Origin: Actinomycetospora endophytica | GTDB taxonomy: Bacteria; Actinomycetota; Actinomycetes; Mycobacteriales; Pseudonocardiaceae | NCBI RefSeq assembly: GCF_021026375.1 | Contig: NZ_JAJNDB010000002.1 | Location: 806,001 to 870,000, forward strand | Reading direction: 5' to 3' | Length of the DNA: 64,000 bases | Program-made: the position numbers and the translations under genes | Shown here: positions 52,275 through 64,000 of the stretch, piece by piece | How the letters are laid out: the number at the start of each line of letters is the position of its first letter | Numbering within the stretch: the stretch's first letter is position 1 | Notes under the pieces: generated by a model | Database searches by the model: none | Told to the model about the DNA's origin: nothing | The model's input: only the letters and a program-made list of their open reading frames with translations

Positions 52275-52402
52275 CGCTCACGGTGGAGCTGACGGCGCCC
52301 GCTGTCAAGAGGTCCGGCAGGTGTGGCCGGGGTTCGAATCGCGTCGGGCACGGCACCGAAGAGGCGCTTGACATGGGGCTCTGCCGTCTTCCATCGTTTG
52401 TG

Positions 52403-52436
52403 TTGCGTATCAAGCAATCTGTTGCGCGATACGCAC
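52403..52436. promoter_or_regulatory. Spaced inverted repeat TTGCGYATY, copy 2
   Basis: TTGCGTATC (52403-52411) faces GATACGCAC (52428-52436), again with a 16-base spacer and one mismatched end; the inner eight bases are perfect. Same geometry as copy 1, and located just downstream of the TTGACA box, as for a repressor. Confidence 0.65.
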
Positions 52437-52491
52437 CACGTAGCACCGCGTACACAGTCGGGGCGATCGGCACATCTAGGAGCCCGCCGTC

Positions 52492-53637
52492 ATGACCACC
52501 AGCGAGCTGTCCGCAGCCGCCGCGAGCGAACCCCTGCCGGCGAGCCTGCGAGAGACGCTCCCGGGCCGCTACTACACCGACCCGACGATCTTCGCCGCCG
52601 AACAGGCGCTGATCTTCGAGACCGGCTGGTTCTGCGCGGTGCTGGCCGCGGACATCCCGACGGCGGGGATGTTCGAGACCGTCGACGTCGGGCGCGAGAG
52701 CGTGATCGTCGCGCGCGGGCGGGCCGGCGAGGTGAACGCCTACCTCAACGTGTGCCGGCACCGCGGCGCCCGGCTCTGCACCGAGGAGACGGGATCGGTG
52801 CGCCGGTCCTTCCAGTGCCCATACCACGCCTGGACGTACAGGCTGGACGGCAGGCTCACGGCGGCGCCGAACCTCACCGAGATGCCCGACATCGACCGCG
52901 TGCGCTACGGGCTGCACCGGGTGCACGTCCGCGAGTGGCTCGGTTACGTCTGGCTCTGCCTCGCCGAGGAGCCGCCGTCGTTCTCCGACACCGTGATCGC
53001 GGACGTGACCGGGCGCCTCGGCTCGCCCGACGCGATCGTCGGCTACCAGGTCGCCGACCTCGCGCTCGGCCGCCGGATCACCTACGACGTGGCGGCGAAC
53101 TGGAAGCAGATCGTCGAGAACTTCATGGAGTGCTACCACTGCGGGACGATCCACCCCGAGCTCACCGAGGTCCTCCCCGAGTTCGCGGACGGTCTGGCGG
53201 CGCAGTACTTCGTCGGGCACGGGGCCGAGTTCGGCGAGGACGTCCGGGGCTTCACCGTCGACGGGTCCGAGGGGCTCGAGCGTCTCCCGGGGGTCGGAGC
53301 CGAGCAGGACCGGCGCTACTACGCGATCACCGTCCGCCCGCAGGTGTTCATCAACCTCGTCCCGGACCACGTCGTGTTCCACCGGATGTTCCCGGTCGCC
53401 GCCGACCGCACGATCGTGCGCTGCGACTGGCTCTACCTGCCCGGCGTGGTCGCGAGCGGCGCCGACCTGGACCGCTCCGTGGAGCTCTTCCACCGGGTCA
53501 ACCAGCAGGACTTCGACGCCTGCGAGCGCTGCCAGGTCTCGATGGACTCCCGCTCCTACGCCCGCGGCGGCGTCCTCGTGCCCAGCGAGCACCACATCGG
53601 CGAGTTCCACGACTGGGTCCGCGACCGCGTCGGCTGA
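52492..53637 (+). CDS. gbcA: Rieske non-heme iron oxygenase, probable glycine betaine monooxygenase
   Basis: 381 residues. Rieske ligands CRHRGARLC...CPYHAWTY; mononuclear iron motif EC-YHCGTIHPELTEVLPEFAD with two His and a later Asp in NQQDFDACERC. Known glycine betaine and stachydrine demethylases share this architecture. Surrounded by ferredoxin, reductase, dimethylglycine oxidase, sarcosine oxidase and glyA, it most plausibly oxidises betaine to dimethylglycine and formaldehyde. Stachydrine or carnitine monooxygenase are alternatives, hence moderate confidence in the symbol. Confidence 0.87.
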   Translation: MTTSELSAAAASEPLPASLRETLPGRYYTDPTIFAAEQALIFETGWFCAVLAADIPTAGMFETVDVGRESVIVARGRAGEVNAYLNVCRHRGARLCTEETGSVRRSFQCPYHAWTYRLDGRLTAAPNLTEMPDIDRVRYGLHRVHVREWLGYVWLCLAEEPPSFSDTVIADVTGRLGSPDAIVGYQVADLALGRRITYDVAANWKQIVENFMECYHCGTIHPELTEVLPEFADGLAAQYFVGHGAEFGEDVRGFTVDGSEGLERLPGVGAEQDRRYYAITVRPQVFINLVPDHVVFHRMFPVAADRTIVRCDWLYLPGVVASGADLDRSVELFHRVNQQDFDACERCQVSMDSRSYARGGVLVPSEHHIGEFHDWVRDRVG

Positions 53638-53675
53638 CCGCCCCACCCACTCCTTCACGAGAGAGCGACGAGCCC

Positions 53676-53855
53676 ATGATCCCCGACGAGTCCGACACCC
53701 CGGACCGCGTGCTCGACGAGCTGGACACGCCGTCGTTCGACGCGGCCTTCCACGTGACCGACCGGCTGGCCGTGCACGGCGCCGAGTGCGTCTGCCCGCG
53801 GTGCGCCGGTCAGCTCGCGGTCCTGCTCGCCGAGCTCGCGCGCGCCCTGGCCTGA
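53676..53855 (+). CDS. 59-residue CxCPxC mini-protein downstream of gbcA
   Basis: Short reading frame from ATG 53676, 38 bases after gbcA. The sequence is acidic with FHVTDRLAVHGAECVCPRCAGQLAVLLAELARAL: CVCPRC is a metal- or thiol-type motif followed by an amphipathic helix. Ribosome site is weak (GAGAGAGCG). Same GC bias as coding neighbours. Function unknown; possibly an assembly or sensing partner of the oxygenase. Confidence 0.6.
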   Translation: MIPDESDTPDRVLDELDTPSFDAAFHVTDRLAVHGAECVCPRCAGQLAVLLAELARALA

Positions 53856-53865
53856 CCCCCAGCCC

Positions 53866-53982
53866 GCACGAGGGGAACCCTCGGGCGCCTAGAGCGGCCG
53901 GATCCTCCCCTCGCGACTGCCGGCGCTCCCCGGCACGAGGGGAACCCTCGGGCGCCTAGAGCGGCCGGATCCTCCCCTCGCG
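53866..53982. repeat. Tandem 50-base repeat, period 67, with hairpins
   Basis: Two identical copies, 53866-53915 and 53933-53982. Each carries CGAGGGGA...TCCCCTCG inverted arms plus inner CCTCGG/CGGCCGG pairing. Sits between convergent operons, so it is likely a doubled terminator, or two copies of a dispersed palindromic element. Confidence 0.8.
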
Positions 53983-54308
53983 GACCCGCGGGTGGCTGAT
54001 CAGCGCACCACCGGCTCGCGGTCGCCTGCGTGGCGTGCCTCCCGGCGACGGCGCCGTCCAGCACCACGCTGGCGGCGTGCCTCCCCGCGCCGGCGCCGTC
54101 TTGTCGCGGCCTCCTGCGGTCGCCGGCCCGCCTTGTCGTTGTGAATCCGAACGACAAGCGAGCCGGGCCGGCGTGGAAGGCCACGACAAGGCGCCGGGCC
54201 GGGCCCTCGCGGCCGGACAGCTGCGTCCACAGCAGGACAGCCGCGTCGGCCGGACAGCAGTGACAGCCGAACACCCCGGAGCGACACGCCCCGGGGTGTC
54301 CGGCCGGC
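53983..54308. other. Non-coding region with hairpins, downstream of the dmg/sox operon
   Basis: 326 bases with no supported gene. GGCGTGCCTCCC occurs twice (about 54033, 54077). CTTGTCGTT and AACGACAAG (about 54131 and 54148) form a 9-bp hairpin with an 8-base loop, and CACGACAAGGCGCC partly repeats it. Terminator or REP-like role. Confidence 0.55.
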
Positions 54309-57404
<3,096 letters not shown>

Positions 57405-57412
<8 letters not shown>

Positions 57413-60179
57413 CGCGGCGGGCTCCTTCCGGGTCGACCAGGACGGACCCGCCGATGCGGGCGGGCACCAGCGCGGTCCCGACCGGGACTCCCACGACCTC
57501 GCCGATCCGCTCGCGCCCGCCCGTGACCAGCGCGAGCGCGAACGGCCGACCGAGCTCGGCGCTGAGGTAGCTCGACGTGACGTGGCCGAGCATCGGCACC
57601 GGGGGCGGCGGGAGCGCCCCGTCGTCGCACCAGGCGACGATCTGCGAACCCTCCGGCAGCTTCGTCGTCGCGTCGGTGGGCAGCAGTGACACCAGCTGCT
57701 TGCGCATCGGGTCGTGGTTCACCGCCCGCGCGAACGAGCGCTTCCCGACGAAGTCGGCCTTCTTCGTCGAGACCGCCCAGCCGATGCCGAGGTCGTGCGG
57801 GGAGACCGTTCCGTCGGTGTCCTGCCCGATGATCGGGAAGCCCTTCTCGGCCCGCAGGACGTGCATCGTCTCGGTGCCGTAGCGGGTGATGCCCTCCGGC
57901 TCGCCCGCGGCGACGAGGTGGTCCCACAGCGCGGACGCGTACCAGGAGGCGACGTTCACCTCGTAGGCGAGCTCCCCCGAGAAGGAGATCCGGGCGAGGC
58001 GGACGTCCACCCCGTCGAGGCCGGTGTCCTGCCAGGTCATGAAGCCGAACCCGGCGTTGGAGACGTTCAGCCCGGGGAACGCGCGGGCGATGACCGCGCG
58101 GGAGCGGGGCCCGACGACGGCGAACACCGACCAGTGCTCGGTCACCGACGTGAGCCGGATCCGCAGGTGCGGCCACTCCGTCTGGAGCCACTCCTCCATC
58201 GAGTCGAGGACGTGGGCGGCGTTGCCGGTCGTCGTCGTGACCAGGAACCGGTCCTCGGCGAGGCGCAGCACCGTGCCGTCGTCGACCACCATCCCGTCGT
58301 GGCCGCACATCACGCCGTAGCGCACGCGCCCGACCTTCAGGCTGCTCATCAGGTTCGTGTAGAGGTGGTCGAGCAGCACCGCGGCGTCCGGACCCTGGAC
58401 GTCGATCTTGCCGAGGGCCGAGCCGTCCATGATGCCGACCCGGGTGCGCACCGCGACGCACTCGCGCAGCACGGCCGCGGTCATGTCCTCGCCCGGCTGC
58501 GGGTAGTAGCGGGGCCGGCGCCATTGGCCGACGTCCTCGAACTCGGCGCCCGCGCGCACGTGCCGATCGTGGATCGCGGTGGTGCGCACCGGGTCGAACA
58601 GCTCGCCGCGCTGGCATCCGGCGAGCGCGGCGAAGCCGACCGGGGTGAACGGCGGCCGGAACGTCGTGGGGCTCAGCGCCGTGATCGGACGGCCGGTGAG
58701 CTCGGCGATGATCCCGGCGGCGAGCATCCCGGAGGTCTTGCCCTGGTCGTGGGCGGTGCCGATGGTCGTGTACCGCTTGACGTGCTCGGGGTGGGTCATG
58801 CCCGCCCCGACCGCGCGGGCGACGTCGGCGACGGTGGCGTCGCGGGCGATGTCGACGAACTGCCGCGACGGGTCGCCGTCGGTGCGCCAGACGACGAGCG
58901 ACGGCGTGCTCGGTTCTTCCGGCGCCGTGGGTGCGTCGTCGCCGCCCGCCTCGCGCAGTGCCGCGGCCAGGCCGAAGGTGCCCTTCGCGGCGCCGACGAC
59001 GTCCACGCCGGCGAGCTGCTCCCCGGGCACGAACGCGCCCAGGGCCTCGTCGTAGGCCAGGGTGCCGCCGACGTGGCTGACCAGGTGCGACGTCGGGGTC
59101 CAACCGCCGCTGACCAGCAGCAGGTCGCACGGCATCTCGGCCCGGTCGTCGCCGACCAGCACGCCGTGGACCCGATGCTCGCCGACGGTGCCGCGCACCG
59201 TCGTGCCCGCGGTGACGGCGACGCCGGCCGCCGCGCAGCGGTCGGCCCAGGACGGCGGCACCTCCGCGCGGGCGTCGAGGACCTGCACCCGGGCGCCGGC
59301 CGCGGCCAGATCCAGGGCCGCCGCGTAGGCGGAGTCGGTCGTGGTGGCAACGACGACGTCGCGGCCGGCCAGCACGCCGTGACGGTGCAGCAGGTCGCGG
59401 GCCGCGGAGGCGAGCATGACGCCCGGCCGGTCGTTGTCCTCGAACACGACGGGGCGCTCGATCGCGCCGGTGGCGAGAACGATCCGTGCGGCGCGGATGC
59501 GGTGGACGCGTTGCCTCGAGCGGCCTGCGGGCGCCTCCGATCCGAGGTGATCGGTGCGCCGCTCGAGAGCCAGGACGAACCCGTCGTCGTAGTGGCCGAA
59601 CGCGGTGGTGCGCTGCAGGTGGGTGACGTCGGGATGCGCGGCGAGCTCGGCGACGACGTCGTCGACGAACGCGAGCGCGGGCTTCCCGTCGATCCGCTCG
59701 GTGCCGGTGAGCGTGCCGCCCGGCGTCGGGCGGTCGTCGACGAGGACGACGCTGCTGCCGTCCCGCGCCGCCCGTCGGGCGGCGGTCAGTCCCGCCGGGC
59801 CGGCGCCGACGACGAACACGTCGCAGTGGGTGTGCCTGCGGTCGTAGCGGGCATGGTCGGGGACCTGGGCGAGCCGGCCCTGGCCGTTGACCCCGCGGGC
59901 GACCAGCCCCTCGGTGATCTCGACGGTGGACGCGAGCAGCATCGGCTCGGGGAACGGCTCCTCGATCTGGACCAGGCCGGTGGGGTCCTCGGTCCACGCC
60001 GCGGTGATCCCGCGGGGGCGGCCGTACTTGACACCGGTCCCGATCGCCCCGACGTCGTGGGCGAGCAGGACCGAGGCGAGGGTGTCGCCGGGGTGACCGG
60101 TGTAGCGCCGGCCGTTCACGGTGACGGTCGACGTGCGGGTGCGGTCGAGGGCATGGCCGTAGCCGTCGATTCGGGTCAC
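57405..60179 (-). CDS. soxA: Sarcosine oxidase alpha subunit
   Basis: 924 residues from GTG 60179. N-terminal HPGDTLASVLLAHDV (ferredoxin-like fold), NAD site VVGAGPAGLTAARRAARDG, then GcvT-like folate domain (RVGIMDGSALGKIDVQGPDAAVLLDHLYTNLMSSLKVGRVRYGVMCG; RISFSGELAYEVNVAS). Binds NAD and folate in the heterotetramer that converts sarcosine, O2 and tetrahydrofolate to glycine, H2O2 and methylene-THF. Operon position glyA-soxB-soxD-soxA-soxG. Confidence 0.96.
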
Positions 60180-60183
60180 GGGG

Positions 60184-60471
60184 TCACCGCCGGGGTGTGG
60201 TCGGGGGCTGGGAGGCGCCGATCGACTCGACGTCGAGAAAGCGGTGGGTCCGGGTGTCGCGGACGGCGGTGAACCACCGCCGGCATCCCGCGGCGTGCGA
60301 CCACCGCTCGGTGAAGGCGCCCTTCGGGTTGGCGCGGACGAACACGAACCGGGCCCACTGCTCGTCGTCGAGCACCGAGGGGTCGTCGGGATAGGGCACG
60401 CCGGCCTCGCCGCCGTAGCAGAACTCGGTCTCCTCGCGGGGACCGCAGTGCGGGCAAAGGATGAGCTGCAT
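60184..60471 (-). CDS. soxD: Sarcosine oxidase delta subunit
   Basis: 95 residues from ATG 60471. Zinc ligands LILCPHCGPREETEFCYGG and HAAGCRRWF, with WARFVFVRANPKGAFTERWSHAAGC conserved across SoxD. Zinc-binding structural subunit. Follows soxB by 29 bases and precedes soxA by 4. Confidence 0.95.
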   Translation of the reverse strand: MQLILCPHCGPREETEFCYGGEAGVPYPDDPSVLDDEQWARFVFVRANPKGAFTERWSHAAGCRRWFTAVRDTRTHRFLDVESIGASQPPTTPRR

Positions 60472-60500
60472 CGGTGTCGCTCCGGTTCGGGGGCGGTGAC

Positions 60501-61751
60501 TCAGTGGGCCACGGCGGCGGCGCCGTGCTCGTCGACGAGGGCGCCGGTGACGAAGCGGTCCAGGCCGAACGGCGCGATCAGCGGGTGCGGGCGGCCGTGC
60601 GCGACGGTGTCGGCGAATGCCCAGCCCAGCCCCGGAGTCGCCTTGAACCCGCCGGTGCCCCAGCCGCAGTTGAGGAAGACGTTGTCGTAGGGCGTGCGGC
60701 CGACGATCGGGCTGGCGTCGGGGGTCACGTCGACGACGCCGGCCCAGCTGCGCAGCAGGTGCGCCCGGGCGAACACCGGGAACAGCTCGACGGCGGCGGC
60801 CATCTGGCGCTCGATGACGTGGAACGCGCCGCGTTGCCCGTAGCCGACGTAGGAGTCGACGCCGGCGCCCATCACGAGCTCGCCCTTGTGGGCCTGCGAG
60901 ACGTACACGTGCACCGCGTTGGACATGACGATCGTCGGGTGCACCGGCTCGAGGAGCTCGGAGACCAGGGCCTGCAGCGGGTGCGACTGCAGCGGCGCGG
61001 CGATCCCGAGCTGGTCGAGCAGCGTCGACGAGTGCCCGGCGGCGCAGAGCGCGAGGGTGCCGCAGGCGATGTCGCCGCGGGTGGTGCGCACGGTGGTCAC
61101 GGAGTCGCCGTCTCGACCTCCCACGTGGAAGCCGGTGACCTCGCAGTGCTGGATGAGGTCGATCCCGGCCTCGTCGGCGCGGCGGGCGAAGCCCCACGCG
61201 ACGTAGTCGTGCTTCGCGATGCCCGCCCGCGGCTGGTACGTCGCGCCCTGCACCGGATAGCGGATGTCGGACGAGACGTTGACGATCGGGCAGACCTTCG
61301 CGACCTCGTCCGGGCCGAGCCACTCGGCGTCGATCCCGTTGAGCTTGTTGGCCTCGACGCGGCGGACGGAGTCGCGCACGTCCTGCTCGGTGTGGGCGAG
61401 GTTGAGCACGCCGCGCTGGCTGAACAGGATCGGGTAGCCGAGGTCCTCCTCGAGCCCCTCCCACAGCTTCAGGGCGTGCTCGTAGATCCCCGCGGACTCG
61501 TCCCAGAGGTAGTTCGAGCGGATCAGGGTGGTGTTGCGGGCCATGTTCCCGCCGGCGAGCCAGCCCTTCTCGAGTACCGCGACGTTCGTGATGCCGTGGT
61601 TGCGGGCCAGGTAGTGCGCGGTGGCCAGGCCGTGCCCGCCGCCGCCGACGATGACGACGTCGTAGGCCTTCTCCGGTTCGGGGCTCCGCCAGAGGAAGTC
61701 CAGGTGTTCGGGCAGGTGCGCGCCGGGGGCGGCGGTGGCGGTGGTCGTCAC
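60501..61751 (-). CDS. soxB: Sarcosine oxidase beta subunit
   Basis: 416 residues from GTG 61751, overlapping the glyA stop. FAD motif [51 protein letters not shown] (flavin attachment region), and C-terminal [32 protein letters not shown]. Holds the oxidising flavins of the heterotetramer. Start region is low in similarity before [11 protein letters not shown]. Confidence 0.96.
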   Translation of the reverse strand: MTTTATAAPGAHLPEHLDFLWRSPEPEKAYDVVIVGGGGHGLATAHYLARNHGITNVAVLEKGWLAGGNMARNTTLIRSNYLWDESAGIYEHALKLWEGLEEDLGYPILFSQRGVLNLAHTEQDVRDSVRRVEANKLNGIDAEWLGPDEVAKVCPIVNVSSDIRYPVQGATYQPRAGIAKHDYVAWGFARRADEAGIDLIQHCEVTGFHVGGRDGDSVTTVRTTRGDIACGTLALCAAGHSSTLLDQLGIAAPLQSHPLQALVSELLEPVHPTIVMSNAVHVYVSQAHKGELVMGAGVDSYVGYGQRGAFHVIERQMAAAVELFPVFARAHLLRSWAGVVDVTPDASPIVGRTPYDNVFLNCGWGTGGFKATPGLGWAFADTVAHGRPHPLIAPFGLDRFVTGALVDEHGAAAVAH

Positions 61752-63040
61752 GGGAGCAGCTCCGGGTAGAGGGGGTGGCGGTCGGCCAGCGCGGCGACGC
61801 GGTAGCCCAGGGCGTCGAGCTCGATCTCCGAGGCGTCCGGCCGCAGGGCGCGGGCGACGACGTCCGCGACGTCGCGGAAGGCCTCGGCGTCGAACCCGCG
61901 GGTGGCCAGGGCGGCGGTCCCGACGCGGACCCCGGAGCTGACCATCGGCGGGCGCGGGTCGAACGGGACGGCGTTGCGGTTCACGGTGATCCCGACCCGG
62001 TGCAGCCGGTCCTCGGCCTGCTTGCCGTCGAGCTGGTGGTTGCGCAGGTCGACCAGCACCAGGTGCACGTCCGTGCCACCGGAGACGACGCCGACGTCGG
62101 GCTCGGTGAGCAGGCGCTCGGCGAGGATGCGGGCGCCGTCGAGGGTGCGCTGCTGGCGCTCGCGGAACTCGGGGGTGGCCGCGAGCTTGAACGCGACCGC
62201 CTTGGCCGCGATGACGTGCTCCAACGGCCCGCCCTGCTGACCGGGGAAGACGCTCGAGTTGAGCTTCTTCGCGAGGTCCCGGTCGGCGCTGATGATCACG
62301 CCGCCGCGGGGACCGCCGAGCGTCTTGTGCGTGGTCGAGGTGACGACGTGCGCGTGCGGCACGGGGGAGGGGTGCAGGCCCGCCGCGACCAGCCCGGCGA
62401 AGTGGGCCATGTCGACCATGAGCAAGGCCCCGACGTCGTCGGCGATGCGCCGGAACGCCGCGAAGTCCTGCTGGCGGGGGTAGGCCGACCAGCCCGCGAC
62501 GATCAGCTTCGGCCGGTGCTCGTGGGCGAGCCGCGCGACCTCGTCCATGTCGACGCGGTGGTCGTCGGAGCGGACGTGGTAGGCGGCGACGTCGTAGAGC
62601 CGGCCCGAGAAGTTGAGGCGCATGCCGTGCGTGAGGTGGCCGCCGTGCGCGAGGTCGAGGCCGAGGATCGCGTCTCCGGGCTCCAGCAGCGCGGCCATGA
62701 CGGCGGCGTTGGCCTGGGCGCCGGAGTGCGGCTGCACGTTCGCGTACTCGGCGCCGAACAGGTCCTTGAGGCGGTCGATCGCGAGCTGCTCGACGACGTC
62801 GACGTGCTCGCAGCCGCCGTAGTAGCGCCGGCCCGGATAGCCCTCGGCGTACTTGTTCGTGAGCACCGAGCCCTGGGCGGCCATCACGGCCTGGGGGGCG
62901 AAGTTCTCGCTGGCGATCATCTCGAGGGTCCGCTGCTGGCGGAGGACCTCGCGCCCGATCGCGGCATGGACCTCGGGGTCGGTCTCGGCGAGTGATCGAT
63001 CGAGGACGGTGGTTCCTCGGGGGGTGGCGACCAGGGACAT
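61748..63040 (-). CDS. glyA: Serine hydroxymethyltransferase
   Basis: 430 residues. PLP Lys in [83 protein letters not shown]. Converts glycine and methylene-THF (both made by SoxABDG) to serine. ATG 63040 is preferred since GGAG is 8 bases upstream; ATG 63046 is too close to it. First gene of the operon; an AT-rich palindrome lies 28 bases upstream. Confidence 0.96.
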   Translation of the reverse strand: MSLVATPRGTTVLDRSLAETDPEVHAAIGREVLRQQRTLEMIASENFAPQAVMAAQGSVLTNKYAEGYPGRRYYGGCEHVDVVEQLAIDRLKDLFGAEYANVQPHSGAQANAAVMAALLEPGDAILGLDLAHGGHLTHGMRLNFSGRLYDVAAYHVRSDDHRVDMDEVARLAHEHRPKLIVAGWSAYPRQQDFAAFRRIADDVGALLMVDMAHFAGLVAAGLHPSPVPHAHVVTSTTHKTLGGPRGGVIISADRDLAKKLNSSVFPGQQGGPLEHVIAAKAVAFKLAATPEFRERQQRTLDGARILAERLLTEPDVGVVSGGTDVHLVLVDLRNHQLDGKQAEDRLHRVGITVNRNAVPFDPRPPMVSSGVRVGTAALATRGFDAEAFRDVADVVARALRPDASEIELDALGYRVAALADRHPLYPELLP

Positions 63041-63068
63041 CGACATGCTCCACACCGTGTGGCGACAA

Positions 63069-63080
63069 CTGATATATGAG
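63069..63080. promoter_or_regulatory. AT-rich operator candidate upstream of glyA
   Basis: CTGATATATGAG differs from the core of the sdaA palindrome (CTAATATATTAG) by two symmetric positions. Position just upstream of the start, and AT-rich, suggest the same GntR regulator. Confidence 0.6.
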
Positions 63081-63161
63081 CTGGCGCAGACTGTAGACAC
63101 GGCTGTTCTGCAGCGTCAACATGCGTCCTGCAGCCCACGACGAAGCAGGGAGGACGAGGCG

Positions 63162-63383
63162 ATGACACTCGAGGTTGCGGTGGAGCTCGAGGCCGAGATG
63201 ACGCGGCTGGAGCGGCAGTTGGCGGCGCGGGTCGCGCGGGATCGCAAGGTGGGGCTGACGATCTCGGCGGACCACCGCGAGCAGGCGGCGCTCATCGCTC
63301 GGCGTCATGGCTACGAGCTCCACATCGATCGCGTGGAGGAGCCGGGACGGGTGTGGGCGGAGTTCTGGCCGAGGTCGGCCTAG
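63162..63383 (+). CDS. Small charged protein, unknown
   Basis: 73 residues from ATG 63162 with GGGAGG upstream. Long helix ([26 protein letters not shown]) then [38 protein letters not shown] with a beta-hairpin look. Divergent from glyA. No family recognised. Confidence 0.65.
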   Translation: MTLEVAVELEAEMTRLERQLAARVARDRKVGLTISADHREQAALIARRHGYELHIDRVEEPGRVWAEFWPRSA

Positions 63384-63398
63384 TGCGGGGTCACCCCG

Positions 63399-63425
63399 GT
63401 GTCAGCGATGCGGCGTCGCTGACAC
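63399..63425. terminator. Hairpin after the small gene
   Basis: GTGTCAGCGA (63399-63408) and TCGCTGACAC (63416-63425) are perfect complements with a 7-base loop, 15 bases after the stop. No T-tract. Likely terminator. Confidence 0.7.
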
Positions 63426-63536
63426 TGGGCGTCAGTGGCTCCGCATTCTCGATCGGCCCGCGGCCAGGGCGCTCGCGCCGACGAGTGGCGCCGTTCGCTC
63501 GTCATGGCACAGTGCTGCGGCCGGATCGGCGTTGCG

Positions 63537-63790
63537 GGACGCACACGGCCTGGGTGCGGTTGGGTGTGCGGCCGGGTCGGCGTTGCGCCACGCACACGGC
63601 TGGGCCCGACGCGGTGCGGACCGAACGGCGTTGCGCGACGCACACGGCTCCGGCGGGCGTTTGCTGGACCGGCAGTGCGCGTCACGCGACGACGGTCGAA
63701 CTCGAAGCGCCGCGCGCCCGGGCCGTGTGCGTGGCGCAACGGTGCTCGGGCGCGGAGCACCGCCCGGCCTGGCCGTGTGCGCGGCACACA
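63537..63790. repeat. Degenerate direct/inverted repeats
   Basis: CGGCGTTGCGNNACGCACACGGC appears three times in direct order (about 63537, 63578, 63626), spaced 41-48 bases. Two inverted copies, GCCGTGTGCGTGGCGCAACGG (about 63722) and a more degenerate one (about 63772), follow. Within each copy TTGCG/CGCA can pair. Confidence 0.7.
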
Positions 63791-63902
63791 CGCTGGTTCG
63801 GGTCCGGGGCGGCCGACTCGACGGGCGGGTGAGTGTCGCCCACCGCTCGTCAGATGTCAGCGATGCGCCATTGCTGCAGGCGGGGGAGCGGCCCCCAGAA
63901 GA

Positions 63903-64000
63903 TCAGGCGACGGGCATCAGCGGGTGGATCGCCGGCGGGACCGCGAGGTGCTCACCGGCCACCTCGAGCGCCTTCTGCAGGTGCGGGGTCTGAAGGTGGG
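63903..64000 (-). CDS. 3' end of an unidentified gene
   Basis: The minus strand reads HLQTPHLQKALEVAGEHLAVP followed by PAIHPLMPVA and a stop at 63903-63905, open to the window edge. The HLQTPHL pattern resembles the end of antibiotic-biosynthesis-monooxygenase-like small proteins, but 31 residues are too few for a firm call. Confidence 0.5.
   Translation of the reverse strand, partial: HLQTPHLQKALEVAGEHLAVPPAIHPLMPVA

Larger units (their letters stand above)
52113..52491. promoter_or_regulatory. Divergent control region of the Rieske genes
   Basis: 379 bases between the ferredoxin and oxygenase genes with no convincing gene. Contains two similar spaced inverted repeats (see next two entries), a TTGACA (52368-52373) that may be a -35 box for the oxygenase, and an isolated GGGTTCGAATC tRNA-like word without stems. 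Confidence 0.6.
63384..63902. other. Repeat-rich non-coding region
   Basis: 519 bases with no supported gene; long frames in it are repeat artefacts. It starts with a strong hairpin (63399-63425) and continues with degenerate direct and inverted copies of a 22-base word (63537-63790). The word TGTCAGCGATGCG recurs near 63856. Confidence 0.6.

Noticed and set aside
52325-52352. tRNA-like GGGTTCGAATC, considered as a tRNA (including selC) or att remnant
   Set aside because: Flanking bases do not form T, acceptor or anticodon stems on either strand.
52208-52495. 95-codon frame in the Rieske control region
   Set aside because: No ribosome site, no family similarity, runs across both operator candidates and into the oxygenase start.
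63041-63161. Glycine riboswitch upstream of glyA
   Set aside because: Leader is only about 100 bases and no tandem glycine-aptamer pattern is visible; an AT-rich operator explains control better.
63384-63902. Possible CRISPR array or gene (135-228 codon frames)
   Set aside because: Repeats are degenerate, in both orientations, with no cas genes; frames are repeat-driven low-complexity peptides.

Overview
The window is very GC-rich, uses many GTG starts and has tightly overlapped operons (ATGA/GTGA junctions). That, together with actinobacterial-type regulators and a sulfur-type leader peptide, points to a high-GC actinomycete, most plausibly Pseudonocardiales; the genus is inference. No rRNA, tRNA, phage, IS element or CRISPR array was seen. 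The first and last genes are cut by the window edges.

Region 1 (1-19 kb) is a catabolic island. It starts with an acyl-CoA ligase (5' truncated), a luciferase-like monooxygenase, an SDR-like protein, a TetR regulator and a metallo-hydrolase. A six-gene minus-strand operon follows (11123 down to 4753): an MFS importer, a fusion protein, a thioredoxin-reductase-like flavoprotein, a small protein, and two paralogues of the fusion's C-terminal half. The small protein and the fusion each contain one in-frame TGA inside a U-G-S-C motif, and each TGA is followed by a SECIS-like hairpin. I read both as selenoproteins; this is the main discovery of the window. A GntR/FCD regulator sits between this operon and a divergent acyl-CoA degradation operon (NDP-forming acyl-CoA synthetase, enoyl-CoA hydratase, two acyl-CoA dehydrogenases). 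A membrane protein and a BKACE enzyme follow.

Region 2 (19-30 kb) has a polar amino-acid type ABC transporter. Its binding-protein gene is preceded by a short Cys-containing leader peptide ending HVDLCRVWSASCR, suggesting sulfur-amino-acid control. Next come an acyl-CoA dehydrogenase, a GntR regulator facing a frameshifted acyl-CoA ligase across a perfect palindrome, several small proteins, a WYL regulator and an HSDL2-like SDR.

Region 3 (30-49 kb) is housekeeping and stress. It includes an anti-sigma-type ATPase, a class A beta-lactamase, a sulfite-oxidase-like molybdoenzyme, an aldo/keto reductase with a divergent TetR and clear operator, and a DNA-alkylation-repair operon (ECF sigma factor, MGMT, 2OG-Fe(II) oxygenase). 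It also holds ilvD, a CYTH/CHAD protein, a thiolase-SDR pair, and a membrane flavin electron-transfer operon (ferric-reductase-like protein, FMN-binding protein, ApbE).

Region 4 (48-63 kb) is a nearly complete glycine-betaine-to-pyruvate pathway: Rieske oxygenase with its ferredoxin and reductase, dimethylglycine-oxidase-like enzyme, heterotetrameric sarcosine oxidase (soxBDAG), glyA and sdaA. A near-identical AT-rich palindrome lies upstream of both sdaA and glyA, and two copies of a spaced inverted repeat precede the Rieske oxygenase, suggesting two layers of control. The right end carries small-gene and repeat-rich DNA and the 3' end of an unidentified gene.
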